The translations under genes and the position numbers were made by a program. A stretch of 64,000 nucleotides of DNA from an uncultured Erysipelotrichaceae bacterium (GTDB taxonomy: Bacteria; Bacillota_I; Bacilli_A; Erysipelotrichales; Erysipelotrichaceae). This document shows, piece by piece, positions 1 through 11,220 of the stretch. The stretch lies in the NCBI GenBank assembly GCA_934675465.1, contig CAKUQM010000002.1, forward strand, positions 26,789 to 90,788, read 5' to 3'. The notes below the pieces were generated by a model, which saw only the letters and a list, made by a program, of their open reading frames with translations, made no database searches and was not told where the DNA came from. How positions within the stretch are numbered: the stretch's first letter is position 1; each line of letters begins with the position of its first letter.

Positions 1-1
1 T

Positions 2-640
2 AACGAAAAGATGCAAGATAAAATCTTACAAGACAATGAACTTAATGCTTTAAAACAATTTATAGAAGATAATGATGTAAATAAAATAGACAAGATGTTA
101 GATTATCAAAGTGTTGAGGATGCAATTGAGTCTTTGTTGCCTGATAAAGAATGGGGTGATTATTTAAAGAGTCATTTTAAACCATTTCTTAATATAAGAT
201 TAGAAACTACTGAACAGAAACAGGCTTTGCGAAACATTTTGACGTATTGCGATGAAACAACATTAAAAATACCTCTTATTATGAGAATGGGTATGAAAAT
301 TAATAGTGGTGTGAGTAAGGAAACAAGAACCGCAGATGAAATGATAGCTTATTATCGTGATATGAGCGAAAGTGAATATGATAGGTTAAAAGAAATGACG
401 TTGCAAGGTGTCAAAATTAAATCAGGAATACTAAAATATCACCCTACCTTTGTAGCACAAAGAAAGCTACAAAAAGAATTTCAGAATAAAGGATATAACG
501 ATATATTGATTCCTAATATGATAGCTTTATCACCTTTGTATGCTGAATATAAAGCGAATCTAGATAAGGTGAATGACAAAATTTGTAGAGAGCTAGGTCT
601 TTATTATGATAGTAACTATAACTTAGTTATTAAAAAATGA
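2..640 (+). CDS. Unknown protein, probably truncated at its 5' end by the window edge
   Basis: The frame is open from base 2 with no stop before the first ATG at base 11, and that ATG has no clear ribosome binding site, so the gene probably begins outside the window. The visible 209 to 212 residues are hydrophilic and helical, with no signal peptide or membrane segment. I do not recognise the family. The charged helical start followed by a helical domain would suit the effector half of a MerR-type regulator, but that is only a guess. A strong terminator follows directly, so this is the last gene of its transcript. Confidence 0.6.
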   Translation, partial: NEKMQDKILQDNELNALKQFIEDNDVNKIDKMLDYQSVEDAIESLLPDKEWGDYLKSHFKPFLNIRLETTEQKQALRNILTYCDETTLKIPLIMRMGMKINSGVSKETRTADEMIAYYRDMSESEYDRLKEMTLQGVKIKSGILKYHPTFVAQRKLQKEFQNKGYNDILIPNMIALSPLYAEYKANLDKVNDKICRELGLYYDSNYNLVIKK

Positions 641-650
641 AATTGTAAAA

Positions 651-694
651 AAAGCTGAAATATAATTCTTTTAACGAATATTTCAGCTTTTTTA
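651..694 (+). terminator. Rho-independent terminator
   Basis: Perfect 13-bp inverted repeat (AAAGCTGAAATAT at 651-663, its complement at 678-690) followed by a T-rich tail. It ends the first gene and separates it from the toxin-antitoxin pair. Confidence 0.85.
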
Positions 695-711
695 TTAGAT
701 TTTCACCGCTA

Positions 712-730
712 ACTACCATATAATAGTAGT
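712..730 (+). promoter_or_regulatory. Candidate promoter and small operator of first AbiE-like pair
   Basis: A perfect -10 box TATAAT lies at 719-724 and is framed by a short inverted repeat, ACTAC (712-716) and GTAGT (726-730). The AbiEi start codon is 20 bases downstream. AbiEi antitoxins are known to autoregulate by binding inverted repeats in their promoters, which makes an operator plausible, but these arms are only 5 bp. Confidence 0.4.
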
Positions 731-743
731 ATGAGGAGAGAAT

Positions 744-1352
744 ATGATAGTTACATATCAAATGTTAAAGGAATCATTGAGCGATTATAAGAATCCTGAT
801 AATAAGATTAAGAGAATGAGTGATGGTGGTGAGATTGTTAAGCTTACAAAGAACTTGTATGAAACAAATGTTAATACACCAGGTCATTTGGTTGCGGATG
901 CCATTTATTCGCCATCTTATTTATCATTTGATTATGCCTTGTCTTATTATGGTTTAATTCCTGAAATGGTTTATACTTATACCAGTGCGACTTTTAATAA
1001 GAAAAAGAAGAAACAATATATAAACAAGCTTGGTACCTTTACTTATAGAGATGTTCCATCTAAGGTTTATCCTTATGGTATCAATATTAAGGAAGAAGGT
1101 GATTATACATATTTGCTTGCCTGTCCTGAGAAGGCAATATGTGACAAGCTTTATACAATTAAGCCAGTTAAGAATAAGAAGGAAATGTATAATCTACTAT
1201 TTGTTGATTTAAGAATAGATGAAGATGAGTTTAAAGAATTAAATTTTGATGATTTAAATAAACTATGTGATTTATATAGTTGTACTAATTTAAAGTTATT
1301 AAAGAAAGTTGTAGGAGATTTTGATGAACACAGTATTGGAACAAATGATTGA
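744..1352 (+). CDS. AbiEi-like antitoxin of a type IV toxin-antitoxin pair
   Basis: A 202-residue cytosolic protein preceded by AGGAG at 734-738. The N-terminal part reads like the winged-helix domain of AbiEi antitoxins (a short basic region followed by LTKNLYETN), and the middle contains the family-typical stretch YLSFDYALSYYGLIPE followed by a CPEKAICD segment. In this family the antitoxin represses its own promoter and counteracts the AbiEii nucleotidyltransferase without stable protein contact. The 3' end overlaps the next gene by 29 bases, the usual arrangement of abiEi-abiEii. The family call rests on the motifs plus the partner gene. Confidence 0.8.
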   Translation: MIVTYQMLKESLSDYKNPDNKIKRMSDGGEIVKLTKNLYETNVNTPGHLVADAIYSPSYLSFDYALSYYGLIPEMVYTYTSATFNKKKKKQYINKLGTFTYRDVPSKVYPYGINIKEEGDYTYLLACPEKAICDKLYTIKPVKNKKEMYNLLFVDLRIDEDEFKELNFDDLNKLCDLYSCTNLKLLKKVVGDFDEHSIGTND

Positions 1353-2190
1353 ATCTTATAATCCTAAAAACAATGATGAAAAACGCAATGTGATTAAGGA
1401 GGTAATGCAGGAAATTGTACTTTGCGGTTTAAGCAAAGCTGGTTTCTTTAATGTGGCAGCTTTTTATGGTGGTACTGCGTTACGTATTTTTTATGGCCTT
1501 GATCGTTTTTCTGAAGATTTAGACTTTTCGCTATTGATAAAAGATAAAGAATTTGATTTATCAAAGTATTTTCCAGTTTTAAAAGAAGTGGTTTCTTCAT
1601 ATGGCCTTGATGTGGATATTGAACTTAAAAACAAAACCAAAGACTCTTATGTACAATCGGCATTTTTAAAAGGGGATACCATTGAACACTTTTTGTTGTT
1701 TTATCCTAACGATTTAGTTGAAGGGATAAATAAAAATGAGAAGGTAAAGATTAAATTTGAAATCGATACCATGCCACCTGGTTTGGCAACTTATGAGACA
1801 AAATATAGATTGTTACCTACTCCTTATGGTGTAAAGCTTTATGATGAATCTTCTTTGTTTTCAGGGAAGATTCATGCGGTTATTTGCCGTTCATGGAAAT
1901 CAAAAGTGAAGGGCCGTGATTTGTATGATTATATATTTTACCTTTCTAGAAAATCTAAATATAATCTTCCACATTTAAGGGAAAAATTAATCGATTCTGG
2001 TTTTATCGATAAGGAAACAAAACTAGATAATGACGATATTAAGAGAATTCTTATTGATAGATTTAATGAAATTGATTTTGAAGCTGCTAAGAATGATGTA
2101 GTTCCTTTTATAAAGGATACAAATGTTTTAGATATTTGGTCTAAAGAATTCTTTGTGGATATTACTACAAATCTATTATCAATAAACTAA
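1324..2190 (+). CDS. AbiEii-like nucleotidyltransferase toxin
   Basis: 288 residues. The sequence GGTALRIFYGLDRFSEDLDF (about residues 42-61) is the diagnostic motif I of the AbiEii/DUF1814 nucleotidyltransferase fold, with the G-S/T-x-x-x-R and D-x-D elements. Later conserved segments include FSGKIHAVICR and KGRDLYDY. AbiEii proteins act in abortive infection or growth arrest, and relatives transfer nucleotides to tRNA. A TTG at 1321 also opens the frame, but AGGAG at 1313-1317 is better spaced (6 bases) for the ATG at 1324. Together with the upstream gene it forms a complete type IV toxin-antitoxin operon. Confidence 0.85.
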   Translation: MNTVLEQMIESYNPKNNDEKRNVIKEVMQEIVLCGLSKAGFFNVAAFYGGTALRIFYGLDRFSEDLDFSLLIKDKEFDLSKYFPVLKEVVSSYGLDVDIELKNKTKDSYVQSAFLKGDTIEHFLLFYPNDLVEGINKNEKVKIKFEIDTMPPGLATYETKYRLLPTPYGVKLYDESSLFSGKIHAVICRSWKSKVKGRDLYDYIFYLSRKSKYNLPHLREKLIDSGFIDKETKLDNDDIKRILIDRFNEIDFEAAKNDVVPFIKDTNVLDIWSKEFFVDITTNLLSIN

Positions 2191-2288
2191 ATATTTTGCT
2201 TATAAACGGTTAATAGTGTCAAAAATATTTGGCTTGATGAACTCTTCGATATTTTAATGCTCAATTTTTAATCAAATACGTTTATCTA

Positions 2289-2317
2289 TTGACAGCGGTT
2301 ACATTTTTTGATACATT
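2289..2317 (+). promoter_or_regulatory. Sigma-A promoter of bgl operon with overlapping cre box
   Basis: TTGACA at 2289-2294 and TACATT at 2312-2317 are separated by exactly 17 bases. The 14-mer TGACAGCGGTTACA (2290-2303) matches the CcpA cre consensus TGWAANCGNTNWCA with one mismatch and covers the -35 box and spacer, so CcpA binding should block RNA polymerase. This is the expected carbon catabolite repression of a beta-glucoside operon. Confidence 0.8.
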
Positions 2318-2336
2318 AAACCTGCAAAAGAAATTA

Positions 2337-2410
2337 GGAGTTGCTACTGTTAATTCAGGCTACATCCGTAATGTACATCTTTTTGATGTTCATGGCGAAT
2401 GTAGCTTTTT
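2337..2410 (+). promoter_or_regulatory. RAT antiterminator overlapping an intrinsic terminator (LicT target)
   Basis: Bases 2337-2366 start GGAGTTGCTACTG and continue with TTAATTCAGGC, closely resembling the ribonucleic antiterminator (RAT) bound by LicT/BglG proteins. Its 3' part overlaps the left arm of a hairpin (GCTACAT at 2359-2365, ATGTAGC at 2399-2405, with further pairing inside) followed by a T tract. In the known mechanism, LicT binding stabilises RAT and prevents the terminator from forming, allowing transcription into licT-bglP-bglA when beta-glucosides are present. Confidence 0.8.
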
Positions 2411-2432
2411 GTTTTGAAAGAGGGGAGCAATT

Positions 2433-3272
2433 ATGAGAATCACCAAAATAATAAACAACGGTCTTGTTAAAATTAATGATTCAGATGGAAAAGAATGTAT
2501 CGTTATGGGAAAGGGGATTGGCTTCAATAAAAAGATAGGGGATGAAATCAGAAAAGATCAGATTGAAAAAGTATACCGCATGGACGATCCTAATACGCAA
2601 AATCAATTTACTGACTTAATATCTAAAATTCCTTTAATTCACATCGAAGTAGCAAGCATGATCGTCGAATATACTGAAAATGCACTTGGTAGAAAACTCA
2701 GAGATGGGATATATGTAGCTCTAACCGATCATATTGATTTCGCTTTAGAACGTATAGAGAAAAATATACCTTTAAAAAACACAATGCTATCAGAAATCAA
2801 AACATACTATCCTGGAGAATATCGTATTGGTTTGGAAGCTCTTAATATTGTTAAAAGAGAATTAGGAGTAAAACTCCCTGAGGATGAAGCGGGATATATT
2901 GCCATCCATATCATTCAATTTTCGTCAGAAACAGAAACTTCAGATTTTGCTGATATTTCGGTGAGAGTAATACACAACATATTAAATATTATAAGATATA
3001 CATTTTCCTTGGAATTAAATCCTGATTCCATCGCCTATGAACGTTTAGTGACTCATATCAAATACTTTGTAAAAAGAATCATTGATGGCGGTAAGAAAGA
3101 AAAAATATCTGAAAGTGAATTTTTGAATAAAATGAGGTCATATTTTGACAAAGAATATAAATGTTGTTTAAAAATCAAGAAAAGTTTGTATGTAGAATTC
3201 GGATACGAAATGGAAGACGATGAAATGATGTATCTATGTGTCCATATTCGCAGAGTTTTAGAAGACAGATAA
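2433..3272 (+). CDS. licT: Beta-glucoside operon antiterminator, LicT/BglG family
   Basis: 279 residues, the family's normal length. The N-terminal co-antiterminator RNA-binding domain (about 1-55) contains KIINNGLVKI and VMGKGIGFNKK. Two PTS regulation domains follow (about 65-170 and 175-279). The four histidines phosphorylated in LicT are all present: H100 and H159 in PRD1, H208 and H271 in PRD2. The protein is inactivated by EII-dependent phosphorylation when substrate is absent and activated by HPr-dependent phosphorylation when preferred sugars are absent. It sits directly behind its own RAT site and in front of the matching PTS gene, so the circuit is autoregulatory. A good ribosome binding site (AGGGGAG) precedes the ATG. 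Confidence 0.95.
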   Translation: MRITKIINNGLVKINDSDGKECIVMGKGIGFNKKIGDEIRKDQIEKVYRMDDPNTQNQFTDLISKIPLIHIEVASMIVEYTENALGRKLRDGIYVALTDHIDFALERIEKNIPLKNTMLSEIKTYYPGEYRIGLEALNIVKRELGVKLPEDEAGYIAIHIIQFSSETETSDFADISVRVIHNILNIIRYTFSLELNPDSIAYERLVTHIKYFVKRIIDGGKKEKISESEFLNKMRSYFDKEYKCCLKIKKSLYVEFGYEMEDDEMMYLCVHIRRVLEDR

Positions 3273-3328
3273 AAAAGAAATCGGCCGTTTCTTATTTATA
3301 TTATCACCATTGCAGAAAGGAGAATATT

Positions 3329-6678
<3,350 letters not shown>

Positions 6679-6734
6679 GGTTTATTTATCATTAGTTGAG
6701 TTTTATAGTAAACTACATTCAAGAAAAATCGCAT

Positions 6735-6765
6735 GTCAAAGCTTCCTTAATCAGGAAGCTTTGAC
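6735..6765 (+). terminator. Strong hairpin after bglA, probable terminator
   Basis: A perfect 13-bp inverted repeat (GTCAAAGCTTCCT at 6735-6747, complement at 6753-6765, 5-base loop). It has no U tract on the plus strand, so it may act as an mRNA-stabilising or weak terminator structure rather than a classical intrinsic terminator. Confidence 0.55.
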
Positions 6766-6871
6766 TCATCAAATAATCCGGGGGTTTGGCAAAAACCTTG
6801 GGTGGTTATTTGTTTGGCAAGTGTTTTACTAGCATTTTAGAAAAAACTAAGTAAATCTAGAACAATTAAAT

Positions 6872-7321
6872 TTATGAAACTTTAATGTTCTTAAATGATT
6901 TTAAAATCCAATCGTAATTGTCTTTAAGAGCATCCATATCACCTTGGGCTATTAAAGAATAAAAAGAATTTCCACTACCCATATAGATACAAGCTAGTCC
7001 ATAATCATCATATCGATAAATAGCATGTTTATTGTCATTTACAAGTAAAGTACATCCACCTTCAAATAGTGCTGTACTTTCATACCATTTTCTCAAATCA
7101 GAAAAAGATTTATTATTTTTATTATATAATTCTTGAATTTTTATTAGATAATTATCGCCTCTTAAATCAACATTATCTGAAGCCAACACTTTTTTCTCAA
7201 TGCTTATATCACTTGGATACTCAATAGTTAAATCTTTAAATTTATATTTCGATAGTGAGGTTGCAGATGAACATGCAAAGAGAAACAAGGAAAGTGCTAC
7301 TACACTTAATATTTTTTTCAT
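6872..7321 (-). CDS. Small lipoprotein (paralogue of 50347-50787)
   Basis: 149 residues with an N-terminal lipoprotein signal: two lysines, a hydrophobic stretch and the lipobox LFAC, giving a lipidated Cys at about residue 17. The mature part begins with YKFKDLTIEYPSD and has conserved Cys residues in GGCTLLV and GLACIYMG. No known domain is recognised; such short proteins with a folded 120-residue domain are anchored on the outside of the membrane. A close paralogue lies 43 kb away on the other strand. AGGAGG at 7330-7335 fixes the start. It is monocistronic. Confidence 0.8.
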   Translation of the reverse strand: MKKILSVVALSLFLFACSSATSLSKYKFKDLTIEYPSDISIEKKVLASDNVDLRGDNYLIKIQELYNKNNKSFSDLRKWYESTALFEGGCTLLVNDNKHAIYRYDDYGLACIYMGSGNSFYSLIAQGDMDALKDNYDWILKSFKNIKVS

Positions 7322-7675
7322 ATTTTCGTCCTCCTTTAAAAAATCTAAAAATATTGAATAAAATAATTTATATCATCATCACCATTCTTGTACCTAGCTA
7401 TATTGAATCTAATCATAAAGTAAAAGTCTTTCTTATTATCTTAATATTATAAGTTACAACTTAAAAGTTCAATATCTAATTTGGTCATAACAGAAAGGCT
7501 TTTTATCGTATTAATTTAATATATTCAGGTAATAACTCTTTAACTCTTTGAGGGTTTCTATCTTTATAATAATCCAATACCATTTAATATATTAATTGGG
7601 AGTCAGTTAAAGAATTACTATCTTTAAAATCTTTTGAAGACAAATTAAAGTTGCGTATTTTTGTTTAACTTAACC

Positions 7676-7773
7676 TTCCTAGTCCGGCAGCAAATATCAA
7701 TTATTGCCGAACTAGGAATAAGAAATATATAATAATGATATCAATTCGGCAGTATTGTATAATTACTGCCGAA
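7676..7773 (+). promoter_or_regulatory. Promoter and two palindromic operators of second AbiE-like pair
   Basis: IR1: arms 7676-7693 and 7701-7718 match at 15 of 18 positions around a 7-base loop. IR2: TTCGGCAGTA (7745-7754) and its perfect complement (7764-7773) around a 9-base centre. The right arms share GCCGAACTAGGAA. Two TATAAT boxes are present: 7728-7733 with TTGCCG at 7704-7709 (18-base spacing), and 7758-7763 in the centre of IR2. Binding to these palindromes would cover the promoter, matching the known negative autoregulation by AbiEi. The remainder of the gene-free stretch 7322-7675 shows nothing recognisable. Confidence 0.75.
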
Positions 7774-7795
7774 CTAGGAAAATGGAGGTATCGCT

Positions 7796-8548
7796 TTGAA
7801 TAATTTAAATTGTTTAGATGGATTAAAAGATAAAAGTAGTTTTACTAGACAAGATTTGTTGCAATCTTTTCATGATAGTGGCTATTTGATAAGTGATGCT
7901 TCTTTTAATAAGAAAATTATGTCAATGTTGAAAAAAGGCGAGATTGTTCGTTGTGGTAGAAACTTATATTGTTTGCCGCAAAATGAAAAACGTGTATATA
8001 TTCATGAATATTCTGAATTAGCTAATGAATTAGTAAAGATAATGAAAGAGCATTATCCTTTGTTAGATTTTTGTATATTTGAGAAGTATCAATTAAATCA
8101 ATTTGTAAATCATCTAATAGCTAAGAATACAATATTTTTGTCCGTTGAAGCAGAGGCTATGGATTTTGTTTTTATGACATTGAGAGAATATTATCCGGGT
8201 AAGGTGTTAGTTAATCCGACTTCTGATATTTTCCACCGTTATTGGTGTGAGAATATGATAGTTATCACAAAATTAACTACCGAAGCTCCAAAAGGATTGG
8301 GCGAGAAATGGCATACGAGGTTAGAGAAGCTTTTGGTTGATGTGGTATCTGAACGTTTGTTGGTAGAGACTATAGGTGGAAGTGAATATCCATATATTTT
8401 TGGCGATGCGTTTATGTATTTTGTGATAGATGAGAAATGTTTGTTTAGGTATGCAAGACGTAGAGGTTGTGAACAAAAAGTAAGGAACTTAGTTGAAGAT
8501 GCTAAAAATATATGTTATGAACCTTTATATGCCACAAAACCAAACTAG
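7796..8548 (+). CDS. AbiEi-type antitoxin (DUF6577-like)
   Basis: 250 residues. The N-terminal ~60 residues form a winged-helix (FTRQDLLQSF, then MLKKGEIVRCGRNLYCLP), typical of antitoxins of the AbiEi class. The C-terminal domain carries WHTRLEKLLVDVVSERLL, a signature I associate with DUF6577 proteins found beside AbiEii nucleotidyltransferases. The start is TTG at 7796, selected because GGAGG at 7784-7788 lies 7 bases upstream. It should repress through the palindromes upstream and neutralise the toxin encoded 160 bases downstream. Confidence 0.78.
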   Translation: MNNLNCLDGLKDKSSFTRQDLLQSFHDSGYLISDASFNKKIMSMLKKGEIVRCGRNLYCLPQNEKRVYIHEYSELANELVKIMKEHYPLLDFCIFEKYQLNQFVNHLIAKNTIFLSVEAEAMDFVFMTLREYYPGKVLVNPTSDIFHRYWCENMIVITKLTTEAPKGLGEKWHTRLEKLLVDVVSERLLVETIGGSEYPYIFGDAFMYFVIDEKCLFRYARRRGCEQKVRNLVEDAKNICYEPLYATKPN

Positions 8549-8707
8549 TTATCCACTTTTCCACGTTGATAATGGCAAAAATATGGCAATAAATTGAGAA
8601 AACATCCGACTCTTATTTCGGTAGAATGAAGTTAATGAATAAATTTTGTTTAAATGGCAGAACGAATTATTTGATTTAATGTTGCATTAAAGGTTAAGAG
8701 GAGAAAA

Positions 8708-9775
8708 ATGTTAAAAGAAATAAATTTTGTGGAAGAACATATTAGGGAATTACAAAAGATTAGTGGATGTGATCCGGCCTTATTAGAGCGTGCAGTGTAT
8801 GCGTTTGGATTACTAGAAACATTGGCGAGAGTTGGATTGCCTTTTATTTTTAAAGGGGGAACTTGTTTAATGCTTTTGATGGAAAAGCCACGTAGATTGT
8901 CAACTGACATTGATATAATTGTTGAACCGGGGATAGATATAGATAATTATTTAGAACTAGCTTCTAAAATTTTTCCATTCGAGAATGTAGATGAACAAAT
9001 AAGAGTTGGAAAGAATAAAATAGTAAAACGTCATTTTAAGTTTGTTTATAATTCACCAATCAACAACAAACCTTTTTATATTCTTTTAGATGTTCTGTAT
9101 GAACACAATCATTATTCAGAGATTATAAGTAAGGAAATCAAAAATGATTTACTGTTAACGGAAGCGGAATATATTAAGGTTAATTTACCATCGGCGAATT
9201 GTATGCTTGGTGATAAATTAACTGCTTTTGCTCCACACACCATTGGAATACCGTTAAATATTGGCAAAGATAAAGAGGTTATGAAACAATTTTATGATGT
9301 TGCATCACTAATAGATTTTATTACCGATTTTAAGACAGTAAGTTCTACATACAAAAAGATAGCATTAACCGAAATAGAATACCGAGGTTTAGAAATAAAT
9401 GAAAGAGACTGTCTTTGGGATACTTTTAAAGCAGCACTTTGTATCGCGTCTCGTGGAAAAATTTACAAAGAAGAATATGTTGTATATGTTAAAGGTATTA
9501 GTGATGTTAGTGACCATATTTATGCTGAAAATTTTACGGGAGAAACAGCTGTTGTTAAAGCGGCAAAGATAATGTATTTAGTCTCTTGCCTTTTAACGAA
9601 TACAGAATATCAAAAAGTCATTGATTATAGTTACTTTATAAATAGAAAGTTAAATCAAGAAAAACTAATGATATTTTATAAACTTAGGAAATCAGCTCCT
9701 GAGACTTACGCTTATATAATTAAAACTGATGAACTTCTATCAAATAGCAATATTTCTCTTAACAATATTATCTAA
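8708..9775 (+). CDS. AbiEii-type nucleotidyltransferase toxin
   Basis: 355 residues with the nucleotidyltransferase motif FKGGTCLMLL followed by RRLSTDIDIIV (about residues 48-75), the GG-T and D-x-D elements of PF08843 proteins. A second conserved segment is NCMLGDKLTAFAPHTIG, where the Lys is usually catalytic or structural in this family. ATG is preceded by AGAGGAG. Unlike the first pair, toxin and antitoxin are separated by about 160 bases with no recognisable gene, so the two may be less tightly coupled in translation. Expected cytosolic growth-inhibitory role. Confidence 0.8.
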   Translation: MLKEINFVEEHIRELQKISGCDPALLERAVYAFGLLETLARVGLPFIFKGGTCLMLLMEKPRRLSTDIDIIVEPGIDIDNYLELASKIFPFENVDEQIRVGKNKIVKRHFKFVYNSPINNKPFYILLDVLYEHNHYSEIISKEIKNDLLLTEAEYIKVNLPSANCMLGDKLTAFAPHTIGIPLNIGKDKEVMKQFYDVASLIDFITDFKTVSSTYKKIALTEIEYRGLEINERDCLWDTFKAALCIASRGKIYKEEYVVYVKGISDVSDHIYAENFTGETAVVKAAKIMYLVSCLLTNTEYQKVIDYSYFINRKLNQEKLMIFYKLRKSAPETYAYIIKTDELLSNSNISLNNII

Positions 9776-9807
9776 GGTAAAAATAAAGTGATATGTTTCA
9801 TTAATTG

Positions 9808-9838
9808 AACAAAAGAAAGGCCACATATAGTGACCTTG
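9808..9838 (-). terminator. Terminator of the CofE-like gene
   Basis: On the minus strand the arms AAGGTCAC and GTGGCCTT (9817-9824 and 9830-9837, one mismatch) are followed by a T-rich tail. It lies a few bases after the stop of the gene at 9845. Confidence 0.65.
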
Positions 9839-9844
9839 ATCTAA

Positions 9845-11035
9845 TTAGTTAGTATAGTTATCAAAGTAACCTTGGATCCAAACAATAGGTGTACCCTTAT
9901 CACCAGAACCTGATGTTAAATCACATAGTGAACCAATCAAGTCTGTTAATTGACGAGGAGTAGTACCTTGAGATGCCATGTTACCTACAAGATTACCATC
10001 TTTATGTTTAATTCTTTCAGAAATAGCTTCTTTTAATGCTTCACCACTTAAGTCCTTGAAATCATTATCAGCTAAGTATTTTAATTTTAATTCATTAGGT
10101 GTACCGATAAGACCATCCGTGAATGCAGGTGATACAACTGGGTCTGCAAGTTCCCAAATCTTACCTTGAGGATCCTTGAAGGCGCCATCACCATATACCA
10201 TTACTTCAACATGCTTACCAGTCTTATCCAATAATTGTTTTTGAATATCTAATACTAGATCTTTACATTCATTAGGGAATAACTTGATAGTATCTTCAGT
10301 AGATTTGTTAGAACCTAATAGACCATATTTTGTGTTATAACCACTACCATCAACTGATTCAGTTAGGATGTCATCAAGACCATATACTACTTTAGCACCA
10401 TTAGCTTTTAAGATACGTTTAGTACGTGCTCTTGTGTGGATATCGCATGTTAATACTTTATCTGTATAATCAAGAATTGCTTTTGCTTGGTTAGCGAAGA
10501 TAACTTCAACTTCACAACCTTCAGCTTTAATTAATGAAGAATAGTAGTCAACATAGTCAACACCTGTGAATTCATGCTTATTTTCACCGAATAGTTCACG
10601 ATATTTTTCAAGACTTAATACATCACTATATGGGTTAACACCTTTTTCATCGATTAAGTCTAAAGAGATTAATTGATTACCTACTTCATCACTAGGATAG
10701 CTTAACATTAATACAATTTTCTTAGCACCTCTAGCGATACCCTTTAAACAAATAGAGAAACGATTTCTAGATGTGATTGGGAAAATAACACCAATAGTAT
10801 CTTTACCAAATTTGTTTTCAACATCTTTAGCGATAGCATCAACACTTGCATAGTTGCCTTGTGATCTAGCTACTACTGATTCAGTAACTGAAATAACATC
10901 ACGATCTCTAATTTCGATGTTTTCACTTTCAGCTGCTTCAATGATGCTGTCAACAACAATTTTAGCTAAATCATCACCTTTTCTGATGATTGGGCATCTT
11001 ACTCCTCTAGAAACTGTACCAATTTTTCTTTCCAT
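9845..11035 (-). CDS. Coenzyme F420-0:L-glutamate ligase-like protein (CofE family)
   Basis: 396 residues. The N-terminal half has features of the CofE fold: VRCPIIRKGDDL, DVISVTESVVARSQGNY and IFPITSRNRFS, while DGAFKDPQGKIWELADPVVSP and the C-terminal SGSGDKGTPIVWIQGYFDNY are typical of the longer bacterial relatives. True CofE adds glutamates to coenzyme F420-0, a cofactor not known from this bacterial group, so the substrate here is probably something else that receives a gamma-linked glutamate. It is transcribed alone, with a palindrome just behind its promoter. Family assignment is good; function is open. Confidence 0.8.
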   Translation of the reverse strand: MERKIGTVSRGVRCPIIRKGDDLAKIVVDSIIEAAESENIEIRDRDVISVTESVVARSQGNYASVDAIAKDVENKFGKDTIGVIFPITSRNRFSICLKGIARGAKKIVLMLSYPSDEVGNQLISLDLIDEKGVNPYSDVLSLEKYRELFGENKHEFTGVDYVDYYSSLIKAEGCEVEVIFANQAKAILDYTDKVLTCDIHTRARTKRILKANGAKVVYGLDDILTESVDGSGYNTKYGLLGSNKSTEDTIKLFPNECKDLVLDIQKQLLDKTGKHVEVMVYGDGAFKDPQGKIWELADPVVSPAFTDGLIGTPNELKLKYLADNDFKDLSGEALKEAISERIKHKDGNLVGNMASQGTTPRQLTDLIGSLCDLTSGSGDKGTPIVWIQGYFDNYTN

Positions 11036-11076
11036 AATAAAACTTCTCTTTCTTAAATTATTTATAAAATTGTTTT

Positions 11077-11130
11077 GTTGTAAGATATTTCTTACAACTT
11101 ATTATAGCAACCTTTTTTCTTGACTTACAA
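11077..11130 (-). promoter_or_regulatory. Promoter and palindromic operator of CofE-like gene
   Basis: On the minus strand TTGTAA (11125-11130), an 18-base spacer and TATAAT (11101-11106) with an extended TG element form a good promoter. Immediately downstream lies a perfect 9-bp palindrome, GTTGTAAGA (11077-11085) against TCTTACAAC (11090-11098). A further TTGTAAG half-site overlaps the -35 box. The arrangement suggests repressor control. Confidence 0.65.
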
Positions 11131-11182
11131 TAATTTTTACATGTTTTTCAATATTCAAATGATAGTATTTTCAAAAAAGCGC

Positions 11183-11212
11183 AAAAAAAAGACAAGGACT
11201 TATCCTTGTCTT
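11183..11212 (-). terminator. Terminator of fucO
   Basis: On the minus strand AAGACAAGGA pairs with TCCTTGTCTT across a 4-base loop and is followed by at least seven T residues. It is a classic intrinsic terminator just after the fucO stop. Confidence 0.9.
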
Positions 11213-11220
11213 AAATAGAA

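Noticed and set aside
3236..3328. N-terminal extension of the EIIBCA protein from the frame opening at 3236
   Set aside because: The extra 31 residues overlap licT and lack EII-like sequence; a good ribosome binding site supports 3329.
7676..7780. Repeated GCCGAACTAGGAA units as a possible CRISPR remnant
   Set aside because: Only two to four partial copies, in inverted pairs at a promoter and without equal spacers or cas genes; operator palindromes explain them better.
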